Source of the DNA: Candidatus Woesearchaeota archaeon
GTDB lineage: Archaea > Nanobdellota > Nanobdellia > Woesearchaeales > JACPBV01
Assembly: GCA_019322475.1 (NCBI GenBank)
Contig: JAHWIN010000006.1
Span: forward strand, 1-33,077
Reading direction: 5' to 3'
DNA length: 33,077 bases
Part shown: in pieces, positions 1 through 7,873 of the stretch
Numbering within the stretch: the first letter of the stretch is position 1
How the letters are laid out: every line of letters begins with the position of its first letter
The notes under the pieces: generated by a model
Seen by the model: only the letters and a program-made list of their open reading frames with translations
The model's database searches: none
What the model was told of the DNA's origin: nothing
Translations under genes and position numbers: made by a program

Positions 1-1327
1 CCCTTATAACCCCAAGCACCTCATCCCTCTTCTCTTCCATGAGCTTTTTGGACTTGGCCTCAAGGTTTAGCCTCAGCAGGGGCTCTGTGTTGGAGGGCCT
101 TACGTTGAACCACCAGTCCTTAAAATCGATCCTTACCCCGTCAAGCCTGGAAACCTTTCCAGAACTGTACTTTTCAGCCAGCTCTTCCATCTTGGCTTCC
201 TTGTCCTCTACCTCAGAGTTTATCTCCCCTGAAGCAAAGTATTTCTTCAAAGGCCTCACCAGCTCGCTCAGTTTTTTCCCTTTTTCAGAGATTATCTGGA
301 GCACTTTCAGCGCAGCTATCACCCCTGAGTCTGTAAAGAAATTGTCCCTGAAGTAGAAATGCCCTGAAAGCTCCCCTGCAAAAGCAGCATCCTCTTTTCT
401 CATCTGCTCCTTGATAAAGGAATGGCCCACCTTGCACATCCCTGCCTTCCCTTTATTTTTTTCTATCACTTCCTTCACGACCCAGGAGCTTCTCAGGTCA
501 TAAAGGACCTTTGCTTTCTTCTTCTCTTTCAGGATATCCTCTGCAATAAGGCAGGTTATGAAGTCAGCAGGTATTACCTCTGAATTTTCATCGATAAAGA
601 AAACCCTGTCTGCGTCGCCGTCGATGGCTATGCCGAAATCAGCCTTCTCTTCTATGACCCTCTTCTTTATGTCTTTGATATTCTCTTCCTTAAGGGGGTT
701 TGCCTCATGATTTGGGAAATCTCCGTCAGGCTCGAAATACATCCTGACAGTTTTTATCGGAAGCTTATCAAGGACAAGGTCCATATCCTTTCCCCCCATC
801 CCGTTGCCCGCATCTATGACAACCTTCAGGGGCCTTATCCTTCTTATGTCAAACATGCTCAGGATGTGCTTTTTATATGCCTGGGTTATATCTTTAGTTG
901 CCACTGAGCCTTTTTTTTGAGGCTCCTTAAAGCGATTTTCAAGAACAAGCTGCTCTATCTCTTTTATCCCTGTGTCCCCTGATATGGGGATTGCCTGCTC
1001 TCTTGTGAACTTAAAGCCGTTATATTGTCCTGGGTTATGCGAGGCAGTGACCATCACAGAGCAGGGGGCGTCTAAAAACCAGCATGCAAAATAGCTTTTT
1101 GGCGTGGAACATAAGCCCTCTACCTCAATGACATCTGCACCCTGGTCTGTTATTCCCCTGATAAGCTCTTTTTTTAATGATGCAGAGCTTTTCCTCATGT
1201 CCTGCGAAACAACCACCTTATCGGCATTTAAGAAAGTGACAAATGCCCTGCCTATCTTATATGCCAGCTTTTCATCCAGCTCTGAAGGATATACTCCTCT
1301 TATGTCATAGGCTTTGAATATCGACAT
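1..1327 (-). CDS. manB: Phosphomannomutase/phosphoglucomutase, 3' end cut by window edge
   Basis: This is an alpha-D-phosphohexomutase, which interconverts hexose 6-phosphate and 1-phosphate for sugar-nucleotide and glycan synthesis in the cytoplasm. I translated the reverse strand from the ATG at 1327 and read 442 codons without a stop to the window edge. The family is usually about 450-460 residues, so only the last few are missing. All four signature loops are present: the catalytic phosphoserine loop TASHNP (Ser96), the metal loop DGDADR, the sugar loop GELSGHFYF, and the phosphate-binding SNTEP near the C-terminus. It starts MSIFKAYDIRGVYP, the usual family N-terminus. A TATA-like TTTATTTAAA at 1348-1357 is centred 25 bp from the ATG, so the mRNA is probably leaderless. 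It is divergent from the zinc-ribbon gene. Whether mannose or glucose phosphate is preferred cannot be told. Confidence 0.93.
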   Translation of the reverse strand, partial: MSIFKAYDIRGVYPSELDEKLAYKIGRAFVTFLNADKVVVSQDMRKSSASLKKELIRGITDQGADVIEVEGLCSTPKSYFACWFLDAPCSVMVTASHNPGQYNGFKFTREQAIPISGDTGIKEIEQLVLENRFKEPQKKGSVATKDITQAYKKHILSMFDIRRIRPLKVVIDAGNGMGGKDMDLVLDKLPIKTVRMYFEPDGDFPNHEANPLKEENIKDIKKRVIEEKADFGIAIDGDADRVFFIDENSEVIPADFITCLIAEDILKEKKKAKVLYDLRSSWVVKEVIEKNKGKAGMCKVGHSFIKEQMRKEDAAFAGELSGHFYFRDNFFTDSGVIAALKVLQIISEKGKKLSELVRPLKKYFASGEINSEVEDKEAKMEELAEKYSSGKVSRLDGVRIDFKDWWFNVRPSNTEPLLRLNLEAKSKKLMEEKRDEVLGVIR

Positions 1328-1400
1328 ATCTGCATTGGGTTATAGAATTTATTTAAAGCTTATGATTTAAATGCGCTTGGTAAGAGTCTAGAGGGCAATC

Positions 1401-1856
1401 ATGGACAGGATTCAGGATGAGGGATTGGGATATAGGACCATAACAATTATAAACCAGCAGCCAGCCAGTCCTGTCATGAGGATACCAAAAAGATACGGCC
1501 AGTCAAGGATAGACAACTGCCCTTTCTGCGGGAACATCTCTGTAACAAAAAATAAGCAGGGCGTCCCTGTCTGCCAAAAGCATAAGCATGAAACACTGGA
1601 CGGGCTAAGATGCGTATGCGGCGAACTGCTGGACCTGAACGAGGGAAAATGGGGGCCTTATTTCAGGTGCATGAGCTGCGGAAACATAAGTTTCAGGAAA
1701 GGGATAGAGCTTAACCCCCAGATAAGGGAAAAAGATAAGGCCGAAGAAAACAAGGATAAAAAAGATAATCCTGGAGTATTCAAAAAAACAGGCCATAACG
1801 ATCCAAAAAGAAAAGAGATAACAGTGACTTCAGACCAGCTTGATTTCCTATACTAA
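1401..1856 (+). CDS. Zinc-ribbon protein with disordered tail and C-terminal hydrophobic motif
   Basis: A 151-residue protein of unknown function. Residues 40-61 hold a CPFC...C-x2-H site (C40, C43, C58, H61). Residues 71-93 hold a second zinc ribbon (C71, C73, C90, C93) with the LDL...GPYF pattern seen in topoisomerase I C-terminal zinc fingers. Residues 108-139 are very rich in Lys, Glu and Asp and probably disordered. The protein ends in a short motif, TVTSDQLDFLY. Two zinc ribbons plus a tail motif suggest nucleic-acid binding and docking to a partner, but this is inference. A GAGGGC Shine-Dalgarno site lies about 8 nt before the ATG, with a TATA box (ATTTAAAT) at 1365-1372. Its last 9 bp overlap the convergent gamma-subunit gene. 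Confidence 0.8.
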   Translation: MDRIQDEGLGYRTITIINQQPASPVMRIPKRYGQSRIDNCPFCGNISVTKNKQGVPVCQKHKHETLDGLRCVCGELLDLNEGKWGPYFRCMSCGNISFRKGIELNPQIREKDKAEENKDKKDNPGVFKKTGHNDPKRKEITVTSDQLDFLY

Positions 1857-2387
1857 CTCAGCGCCTTCCTTTAACGCCTTCCTGTTTAGCTCAACCAATC
1901 CCTGCTTGCTTTTAGGGAAGAACTTATGGAGGTTTTCTATTACATTATCCAGATCAAGTATGCCTGTCTTCCTGATAAAAGCGCCAAGCATTACGATGTT
2001 AGCTGCCTTTATGTTGCCAAGCTTCACTGCCGCATCTGTTGCAGGGATTTTTAATATGCCTAAGCCCTTTCTTTCAGTATCCCTTTTTGCCATAGACGTA
2101 TTTACAGCTATCAGCCCCCCTTTCAGCACTTTTTCCTCAAACTTGTCCAATGAAGGCTGGTTAAGCGCTATAAGGTATTCAGGCTCCTCCACTATAGGAG
2201 AAGCGATCTCCCTGTCAGATAATGTTATGGTGCAATGGGCTGTGCCGCCCCTCATCTCTGCCCCGTAGCTTACCATGGCAGTCACGTTTTTCCCTTCTAT
2301 AAGCGCGCTTTGGGCCAGCACATTGCCTGCTAAGACAACTCCCTGCCCCCCAAATCCTGATATTATTATGGTGTGTTCTGCCATCAT
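1848..2387 (-). CDS. 2-oxoacid:ferredoxin oxidoreductase, gamma subunit
   Basis: Gamma subunit (179 aa) of a CoA-acylating 2-oxoacid:ferredoxin oxidoreductase, which oxidatively decarboxylates a 2-oxoacid to acyl-CoA and reduces ferredoxin. The N-terminus carries the family GFGGQGVVLAG glycine-rich loop (residues 10-20), followed by SYGAEMRGGTAHC and EEPEYLIALNQPSLDKF. It is the last gene of a four-gene operon in the order delta-alpha-beta-gamma. The ATG overlaps the beta-subunit stop codon (ATGA, 2384-2387), so translation is probably coupled. A second ATG follows directly and could be the true start. Substrate class (2-oxoisovalerate, 2-oxoglutarate or other) cannot be set from this subunit. 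Confidence 0.92.
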   Translation of the reverse strand: MMAEHTIIISGFGGQGVVLAGNVLAQSALIEGKNVTAMVSYGAEMRGGTAHCTITLSDREIASPIVEEPEYLIALNQPSLDKFEEKVLKGGLIAVNTSMAKRDTERKGLGILKIPATDAAVKLGNIKAANIVMLGAFIRKTGILDLDNVIENLHKFFPKSKQGLVELNRKALKEGAELV

Positions 2388-3148
2388 GCATCACCAGACT
2401 TCCTGGGTTCAGCTTTTTTAGTTTTAGGGTCCTTAAACACGCCCAACGGAAAGTATTCCGTCATCTTATCCACGTATTTCAATGAGTCTGCAGGGGATAA
2501 TTTCCAGTTTGTAGGGCATGGGGACAATATCTCCACAAATGTAAAGCCTTTGCCATCCATCTGGTACTTAAAGGCTTTCTTTATCGCAGCCTTAGCCTTT
2601 TCTATATTCTTAGGGGAATTGACTGCAGCCCTCTCGATATATGAGGGCCCTTCAAGGATCGACAATAATTCGCATACCTTCAGCGGCGCCCCTTCTGAAA
2701 CCTTGTTCCTTCCCAAGGGCGTTGTCGTGGTCTTCTGCCCCAGCAATGTTGTAGGCGCCATCTGGCCCCCTGTCATCCCATAGACAGCGTTATTGACAAA
2801 TATGGTGGTGAAGTTTTCGCCCCTGTTTGCAGCATGGATGGTCTCTGTTGTCCCTATGGCAGCTAAGTCGCCGTCTCCCTGGTATGTGAACATTATCTTG
2901 TCAGGCATGAGCCTTTTCATAGCTGTTGCTACAGCAGGGGGCCTGCCATGCGAGCATTCTATGATGTCGCAGTTAAAATAATCGTAAAGAAGGACAGCGC
3001 ATCCGACAGGAGCTGTGCCTATGATCCTTCCCCTTATGCCCAGCTCGTCAATGGCCTCTGCGATCAGGCGGTGTATTATGCCGTGTCCGCAGCCCCCGCA
3101 GTAATGGGTCTGCGCTTCTTTCAGTGATATCGGCCTTGTCAGTTTCAT
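2384..3148 (-). CDS. 2-oxoacid:ferredoxin oxidoreductase, beta subunit (TPP-binding)
   Basis: Thiamine-diphosphate-binding beta subunit (254 aa), where the 2-oxoacid is decarboxylated. Visible features are CGGCGHG at residues 17-23, the TPP motif starting GDGD at 91-94 and ending in NNAVYGMTGGQ at about 119-129, and LSPCPTNW near 210. C17, C20, C50 and the late Cys match the ligands for the [4Fe-4S] cluster that beta subunits usually carry. The start is the ATG at 3148. A 48-bp gap separates it from the alpha gene, and a 4-bp overlap joins it to the gamma gene. Confidence 0.93.
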   Translation of the reverse strand: MKLTRPISLKEAQTHYCGGCGHGIIHRLIAEAIDELGIRGRIIGTAPVGCAVLLYDYFNCDIIECSHGRPPAVATAMKRLMPDKIMFTYQGDGDLAAIGTTETIHAANRGENFTTIFVNNAVYGMTGGQMAPTTLLGQKTTTTPLGRNKVSEGAPLKVCELLSILEGPSYIERAAVNSPKNIEKAKAAIKKAFKYQMDGKGFTFVEILSPCPTNWKLSPADSLKYVDKMTEYFPLGVFKDPKTKKAEPRKSGDA

Positions 3149-3196
3149 CGTAATATCTTCCGGCTATAAGCTATATTTTAGCTCCAGGCTAGCCAT

Positions 3197-4261
3197 TCAC
3201 CTTCCCATAACCTCATTTATCTTCTCATATATGTTGCCTGGAGACGGATACCATCCTCCTCCATGCCCGAAATGCTCAACTTCAATGCCTTTTTTTCCGA
3301 ACAGTGAAAGCCTTACGTCCTCGACCATCTGTCCGTTGGACATCTCTATGGCCAGAAACTTCTTTGCCTTTTCAGAGGCTTTTAGTATGGCTTCAGACGG
3401 GAAAGGCCATAATGTTATGGGCCTTACCATCCCCACCTTAATCCCTTCTTCCCTTGCTTTTTCTATGGCCGCTTTCGCTATCCTTGCAGTTATCCCGTAA
3501 GCTATGATTATAAGCTCTGCATCATCTGCATGGAAATTTTCAAAAAGGCAAAGCTCTTTTTTTATCCTCTTGTATTTTTCTGCCAGGCGGATATTGTGCC
3601 TCATCAATGAGTCTGTTGGGCGAAGCCATAATGTCTTTACGACCCTTGGGTCTCTCCCTTCACACCCTCCCAGCGCATAATCCTTCTCAGGGATGTCAAG
3701 GATGGGCTTATACGGCCTTATCTCTACAGGCTCAAACATCTGCCCGAGTATCCCGTCAGCCAGGATCATGACAGGGTTCCTGTAGTAGTCTGCATAATCA
3801 AAAGAATTCATGGTAAGGTCATACACCTCCTGAAGCGTTGAAGGCGCTATGACAATAAGATGATAATCTCCATGCCCCCCTCCTTTTACAGCCTGGAAAT
3901 AATCAGCCTGTGAGGCCCTTATGTTTCCTAAGCCAGGCCCTCCCCTGGCTACATTTACGATTACGCACGGAAGCTCCCCTCCTGCTATATAGCTTATGCC
4001 CTCCTGCTTTAAGGATATTCCTGGTGACGATGATGAGGTCATGCACCTGAACCCTGCTGCAGACGCCCCGAAAAGCATGTTTATCGCAGATATCTCAGCC
4101 TCTGCCTGTATAAAGATTGTATTGAAGTCAGGAGCCCTTTTTGACATATATTCAGGGATCTCGTTCTGGGGGGTTATAGGGTATCCTGCATAGAACTTAA
4201 GGCCTGCCTGAAGGGCTGCCTCTGCGCAGACCTCATTGCCTTTCATTATCTTTTTTTCCAT
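3197..4261 (-). CDS. vorB: 2-oxoacid:ferredoxin oxidoreductase, alpha subunit (VorB-like)
   Basis: Catalytic alpha subunit (354 aa), which holds the pyrimidine side of thiamine diphosphate and the 2-oxoacid. Residues 22-36 read YPITPQNEIPEYMSK. The segments SSSSPGISLKQEGISY and SQADYFQAVKGGGHGDY match the subunit usually annotated as VorB (2-oxoisovalerate oxidoreductase) better than PorA. This suggests branched-chain 2-oxoacids as substrate, but KorA-type 2-oxoglutarate enzymes are close relatives. No gamma domain is fused at the N-terminus, in keeping with the separate gamma gene. The delta-subunit stop codon is 1 nt upstream of this ATG, so the two are tightly coupled. Confidence 0.9.
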   Translation of the reverse strand: MEKKIMKGNEVCAEAALQAGLKFYAGYPITPQNEIPEYMSKRAPDFNTIFIQAEAEISAINMLFGASAAGFRCMTSSSSPGISLKQEGISYIAGGELPCVIVNVARGGPGLGNIRASQADYFQAVKGGGHGDYHLIVIAPSTLQEVYDLTMNSFDYADYYRNPVMILADGILGQMFEPVEIRPYKPILDIPEKDYALGGCEGRDPRVVKTLWLRPTDSLMRHNIRLAEKYKRIKKELCLFENFHADDAELIIIAYGITARIAKAAIEKAREEGIKVGMVRPITLWPFPSEAILKASEKAKKFLAIEMSNGQMVEDVRLSLFGKKGIEVEHFGHGGGWYPSPGNIYEKINEVMGR

Positions 4262-4262
4262 C

Positions 4263-4466
4263 TTACTTCCCTATCTCTATGCACAGGTCAGGGCACATCC
4301 GGAAGCATAAGCCGCATCCTGTGCACTTATCTTCGTCTATGATTTCAGCACAGCTGTACCCTTTATTGTTCAGCTTATCTGACATCCTTATGTTGCTTAC
4401 AGGGCACACTATAGCACAATAAGAGCATCCCTTGCACCTTTCATGGTCTATCGTTATCTTTGCCAT
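4263..4466 (-). CDS. 2-oxoacid:ferredoxin oxidoreductase, delta subunit (2[4Fe-4S] ferredoxin)
   Basis: A small ferredoxin-like subunit (67 aa) that passes electrons from the catalytic subunits to free ferredoxin. It has two C-x2-C-x2-C-x3-C-P cluster motifs, CKGCSYCAIVCP and CTGCGLCFRMCP. It is the first gene of the operon. I chose the ATG at 4466, which gives the usual MAKITID start. A GTG at 4475 would add three residues and cannot be excluded. A TATA-like TTTTTAATAAAA lies about 40 bp upstream. Confidence 0.92.
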   Translation of the reverse strand: MAKITIDHERCKGCSYCAIVCPVSNIRMSDKLNNKGYSCAEIIDEDKCTGCGLCFRMCPDLCIEIGK

Positions 4467-4574
4467 ATATCCCACTTATCTATGTGGATTAATGCTGTTT
4501 TTATTAAAAATCCTTCGCTTTTCTGGTTTTAAAATGGCTTGCAGAATAAAAAATCCATGACCCTATGACAAAGA

Positions 4575-4889
4575 TTATGCCTGATTGGAATCCAAACAAG
4601 AATCAGCCCATTTCCCATACTCTTCATCAGCCTCTGCATCTATCTTCAGGATGCAGGGAATGTCATAGGAATGCATCTTTTTAGCCTCTTCCCTTGCCTT
4701 TTCGTAGCTTTTTTCATCTGTCTTGGCTATCATGACAAACTCACTATCTTCCTGTATCTTCCCTTCCCACCAGTACATGCTTTCTATAGGGTGGATATTT
4801 GAGCAGGCTATCAGCTTCTTTCCCAGGAGATGCCTGCTTATCTTTCTTGCCTCCTCCCTATCCCTGCAGGTTATATAGATGAGCACCAT
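4575..4889 (-). CDS. cutA: CutA1 family divalent-cation tolerance protein
   Basis: CutA1 is a small trimeric cytoplasmic protein linked to divalent metal tolerance. Its exact role is unsettled. The protein reads MVLIYITCRD at the N-terminus, then KLIACSNIHPIESMYWWEGKIQ and EFVMIAKTDE, all characteristic of the family. Length from this start is 104 aa, the family norm. An in-frame ATG at 4907 would add six residues, but a palindromic TATA box ATTTAAAT (4911-4918) is centred 25 bp from the ATG at 4889, so the upstream codon would lie too close to the promoter to be transcribed. The gene is divergent from nop5. Confidence 0.9.
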   Translation of the reverse strand: MVLIYITCRDREEARKISRHLLGKKLIACSNIHPIESMYWWEGKIQEDSEFVMIAKTDEKSYEKAREEAKKMHSYDIPCILKIDAEADEEYGKWADSCLDSNQA

Positions 4890-4910
4890 AACCAGGAGGT
4901 AATGCATTAA

Positions 4911-4918
4911 ATTTAAAT
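4911..4918. promoter_or_regulatory. Palindromic TATA box between cutA and nop5
   Basis: The sequence ATTTAAAT reads the same on both strands. Its centre is 25 bp from the cutA ATG (4889, minus strand) and 44 bp from the nop5 ATG (4959, plus strand). The first distance fits a leaderless mRNA. The second leaves room for a short leader with the AGGGGC site before nop5. Confidence 0.55.
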
Positions 4919-4958
4919 AGCTTGCGATAATTTACAGCTATAAGAAGGGGCAATAACT

Positions 4959-5906
4959 ATGCACAAGAAATATGTTTTTTCGAATGTAGCAGGAACGTTT
5001 GTATTTAATGAACACTTTAATCTTATAGATAAGGTAATGTTTAAAAATAGTGAACAATATAATGATCGTAAAAAGGTTGAAAAAGAGTTCTCTGCAAGGT
5101 ACAAAAACCTCAATAAGCCGGATGACAAAGAGCTGGGGAAGGTGCTTTCTTTCTTTAAGGACAGGGCTTATTTTCCGGCATTCTACAGGATGAACATGAA
5201 GCTGACTAAGGCAGATATAAAAGGCTCAGTAGCTGAAGACCTGCTGATGATCCAGGCTGTAAATAACCTTAAGGATATAGACAAGTCGATAAATATGCTT
5301 ATCAAAAGGCTTAGGGAATGGTACGCTTTGTATAACCCCGAATTTGAGGAGAAACTGAAAAACCAGGAGAAGTTTGTCGAGCTGGTATTGAAGAAGGGCA
5401 AAAAGGATCTGCTCAGGGAGATCAAGGTAGATGAAAAGGATTCTATGGGGGCTGACCTTGCGAAGAAAGACATAGCCCCTATCCTCAACCTGGGGAAAGA
5501 GGTAACCTCATTATATGCTTTAAGGAAAACACAGGAGGATTATCTTACCAAGCTTATGGAAGATGCGTGCCCTAACCTTCTGGCTGTGGCAGGCGCTGCA
5601 ATAGGGGCAAGGCTGATAGGCCAGGCTGGAGGGCTTAAGCAGCTTATGCTTTTTCCAGCCTCTACGATACAGCTTCTGGGAGCTGAGAAGGCGCTGTTCA
5701 GGCACATGAAGACAAAGAGCAGGGCTCCAAAATACGGGTTTTTGCATGAGCACCCCCTTATACTCAAGAGCCCTAAAAAGATGCACGGAAGGGTAGCAAG
5801 GGCATTGGCCGACAAGATATCTATAGCTGTAAAGGTGGATTATTTCAAAGGCAAGCTTATAGGGGGCAGGCTAAGAAAGGAGCTGGAGAAGAGATTTAAA
5901 AGATGA
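4959..5906 (+). CDS. nop5: Nop5/Nop56-family C/D-box RNP core protein
   Basis: Scaffold protein of the archaeal C/D-box small RNP. It binds L7Ae, the guide RNA and fibrillarin for 2'-O-methylation of rRNA and tRNA. The coiled-coil middle region (about 85-190) is followed by the Nop domain with ACPNLLAVAGAAIGARLI, then the signature GAEKALFRHMKT...APKYGFLHEH (about 240-270). The length of 315 aa is shorter than many archaeal homologues, with a brief basic tail (LEKRFKR). An AAGGGGC SD-like site precedes the ATG. Its last 4 bp overlap the fibrillarin ATG, the normal archaeal pairing. Confidence 0.95.
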   Translation: MHKKYVFSNVAGTFVFNEHFNLIDKVMFKNSEQYNDRKKVEKEFSARYKNLNKPDDKELGKVLSFFKDRAYFPAFYRMNMKLTKADIKGSVAEDLLMIQAVNNLKDIDKSINMLIKRLREWYALYNPEFEEKLKNQEKFVELVLKKGKKDLLREIKVDEKDSMGADLAKKDIAPILNLGKEVTSLYALRKTQEDYLTKLMEDACPNLLAVAGAAIGARLIGQAGGLKQLMLFPASTIQLLGAEKALFRHMKTKSRAPKYGFLHEHPLILKSPKKMHGRVARALADKISIAVKVDYFKGKLIGGRLRKELEKRFKR

Positions 5907-6601
5907 TAAAAAAATCAAGGATATTTGAGGTTTATGAAGACAGCAGGAAAAGGCTCTATACATCAAGCCTGGTTCCCGGCAAAAAGGTATATGATGAGAG
6001 GCTTGTCTCTGAGGATAATGCTGAATACAGGGAATGGAACCCAAGGAGATCCAAGCTTGCCGCAGCTATAATGAAAGGGTGCCAGAACATATTTATGAGG
6101 AAAAATGATGTAGTTCTTTATCTGGGGTGCAGCACAGGAACGACAGTGTCCCATGTCTCAGACATAGTAGGAAAAGAAGGCATGGTGTTTGCGCTTGACT
6201 TTGCTCCAAGGGTGATGAGGGAGATGGCCTTTGTCTGCGAGGACAGGAAGAACATAGCCCCCATACTGGCAGACGCCAACAAGCCTGAAAGCTATGCTGG
6301 CAGGGTATGCGCTGCAGACATCCTTTACCAGGATATTGCGCAAAGGGACCAGGTAGAGATATTCCTGAAGAATGTTAAGATGTTCCTTAAGAAAGGAGGA
6401 TGCTGCCTTCTGGCAGTCAAGGCAAGAAGCATAGACGTAACCAAAAAGCCAAAAGCGGTCTTCAGCGAAATAAGGCAGAAGCTGGAGAAAGAGATGGTGA
6501 TAATAGACTACAGGACATTAGAGCCCTTTGAGAAAGACCACTGCATGTTTGTGTGCAAGGGAAGGTGTGATTCCCATACGACCAGCATAACTAGCCCTTA
6601 A
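5903..6601 (+). CDS. flpA: Fibrillarin-like rRNA/tRNA 2'-O-methyltransferase
   Basis: Catalytic subunit of the C/D-box RNP, which transfers a methyl group from S-adenosylmethionine to ribose 2'-OH. The Rossmann core shows VLYLGCSTGTTVSHVSDIVG (about 71-90), where the usual AASG is CSTG, then ALDFAPRVMRE and the conserved KARSID. Length is 232 aa, typical for archaeal FlpA. It is translationally coupled to nop5 by the ATGA overlap. Its last 11 bp overlap the convergent HPF-like gene. Confidence 0.95.
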   Translation: MIKKSRIFEVYEDSRKRLYTSSLVPGKKVYDERLVSEDNAEYREWNPRRSKLAAAIMKGCQNIFMRKNDVVLYLGCSTGTTVSHVSDIVGKEGMVFALDFAPRVMREMAFVCEDRKNIAPILADANKPESYAGRVCAADILYQDIAQRDQVEIFLKNVKMFLKKGGCCLLAVKARSIDVTKKPKAVFSEIRQKLEKEMVIIDYRTLEPFEKDHCMFVCKGRCDSHTTSITSP

Positions 6602-6893
6602 ACCTGTGCTCAAGCTGCCTTTCTATGTTCTTAAAGACCCTGTGAAGCGTCCTTGCAAGGTCCCAGTCGCTTTCCTGGGCTTCGACAGCCCTTCCGGGAG
6701 ATGTTACCTTTACCCTTATGTCTGATTTGTGCCTTTTCCCTGTCTTGCTGTGCTGCTTGATGTGCAGCTTTACAGAAATCTCGTTCTTCAATAGGACTTT
6801 TATCTTCTCATAATATTCGTTGGCCAGCTTGTTCACTATCGCCTTGTCTTCCTCTTTTAGCTCACCTATGCCTGTTATCTGTATCGGTTCCAT
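6591..6893 (-). CDS. Small HPF/RaiA-like protein (possible ribosome-associated factor)
   Basis: A 100-residue protein that I do not recognise by name. The order of predicted elements resembles the beta-alpha-beta-beta-beta-alpha fold of ribosome hibernation factors (HPF/RaiA). It has an N-terminal strand IQITGIG, a helix EEDKAIVNKLANEYYEKI, strands around VKLHIKQH, SDIRVKVTS and AVEAQESD, and a final helix DLARTLHRVFKNIERQLEHR. HPF proteins likewise end in a helix of the form IDLALDKLERQL. The start at 6893 is preferred over the ATG at 6917, because the TATA box (6917-6924) is centred 27 bp from 6893 and overlaps 6917. It may instead be an unrelated small archaeal family. Confidence 0.7.
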   Translation of the reverse strand: MEPIQITGIGELKEEDKAIVNKLANEYYEKIKVLLKNEISVKLHIKQHSKTGKRHKSDIRVKVTSPGRAVEAQESDWDLARTLHRVFKNIERQLEHRFKG

Positions 6894-6915
6894 GAAAAAC
6901 TTTAAAAGCAAGCGC

Positions 6916-6924
6916 ATTTATATA
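6916..6924. promoter_or_regulatory. TATA box shared by HPF-like gene and rnhB
   Basis: ATTTATATA on the plus strand reads TATATAAAT on the minus strand, a good archaeal TATA box both ways. It lies 27 bp from the HPF-like ATG and 44 bp from the rnhB ATG, the same geometry as the cutA/nop5 pair. The rnhB side has an SD site GGTGAT before its ATG. Confidence 0.55.
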
Positions 6925-6963
6925 TTTTTTGGATTGTCATCCAGGGAAAAAAGGTGATATTGC

Positions 6964-7869
6964 ATGGCATCAGTCTGCGGGATAGATGAGGCGGGAAGAG
7001 GCCCTGTCATAGGCCCTATGGTCATGGCAGGCGTTTTAGTGAAGGAAGAAGACATACCCAGGCTCAAGGCCATAGGCGTAAAGGATTCCAAGCTTCTCTC
7101 CCGGGAAAAAAGGGAGTCATTGTTTGAAAAGATAAAGAGCATAGCAAAAGGCTTTAAGATAACAGTTATGGAGCCTAAAGAGATAGATGATGCGCTTGAG
7201 TCAGACGACCTCAACCTGAACTGGCTGGAGGCCCACAAGTCAGCAGAGATAATCAACAGGTTGAAGCCTGACAAGGTGATAGTTGACAGCCCTTCCAATA
7301 ACTGCGAGGCATATACAAGATACTTAAGGAAGCTTCTTGATAACCCTGAATCCCTCCAGCTTGTCTGCATACACAAGGCAGATGTCAAGCATCCTGAGGT
7401 GGGCGCTGCTTCTATACTGGCCAAAGTGACAAGAGACAGGGAGATGGACAGGATACAGGAAAGATACGGCAACTGCGGCCCCGGCTATATGAGCAATAAG
7501 ATAACGAGCAGATTCTTAGAGGAGAACTGGGAAAAGCACCCGGAGATATTCAGGCACAGCTGGGTATCCTACAAGAACCACAAGAACGCAAAGTTCCAGA
7601 AAAGCCTTGCTGATTTCGGAAGATCCATTGAAAGCAGGGAAGGGGCTGGCTTGTCTAAAGAAAACAAAAAAAAGCTGGAAGCGTTAAAAGGCCTGGACAG
7701 GCAGGGCTATATCTCTGTTCCCCTAAAGTCAGAGCACGAGCTGATAAGGATGAAGGGGGCATGCACAGCCATCCTCTATAAGACAGGAAAAGTGCTGGTT
7801 CAGGGAAAGGCAAAAGATAAAGGGGCTGTTGAAAAAATCCTGAAAGAATCTATAGAAAAGATTCTATGA
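6964..7869 (+). CDS. rnhB: Ribonuclease HII with extra C-terminal TBP-like domain
   Basis: RNase HII cuts the RNA strand of RNA-DNA hybrids and removes single ribonucleotides from DNA. The catalytic domain covers about residues 1-215. The four acidic residues are visible: D8 and E9 in GIDEAGRGP, D109 in VIVDSPS, and D140 in HKADVKHP next to GAASILAKVTRDR. Most archaeal enzymes are about 200-230 aa, but this one has 301. The extra part (about 245-301) has the segment LIRMKGACTAILYKTGKVLV, which resembles the TBP-like substrate-binding domain normally found at the N-terminus of RNase HIII. The SD GGTGAT is 5 nt before the ATG. Confidence 0.93.
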   Translation: MASVCGIDEAGRGPVIGPMVMAGVLVKEEDIPRLKAIGVKDSKLLSREKRESLFEKIKSIAKGFKITVMEPKEIDDALESDDLNLNWLEAHKSAEIINRLKPDKVIVDSPSNNCEAYTRYLRKLLDNPESLQLVCIHKADVKHPEVGAASILAKVTRDREMDRIQERYGNCGPGYMSNKITSRFLEENWEKHPEIFRHSWVSYKNHKNAKFQKSLADFGRSIESREGAGLSKENKKKLEALKGLDRQGYISVPLKSEHELIRMKGACTAILYKTGKVLVQGKAKDKGAVEKILKESIEKIL

Positions 7870-7873
7870 TGAA

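Noticed and set aside
4905..4907. Upstream ATG for cutA
   Set aside because: It lies next to the TATA box and would be outside the transcript; the family N-terminus begins at the next Met.
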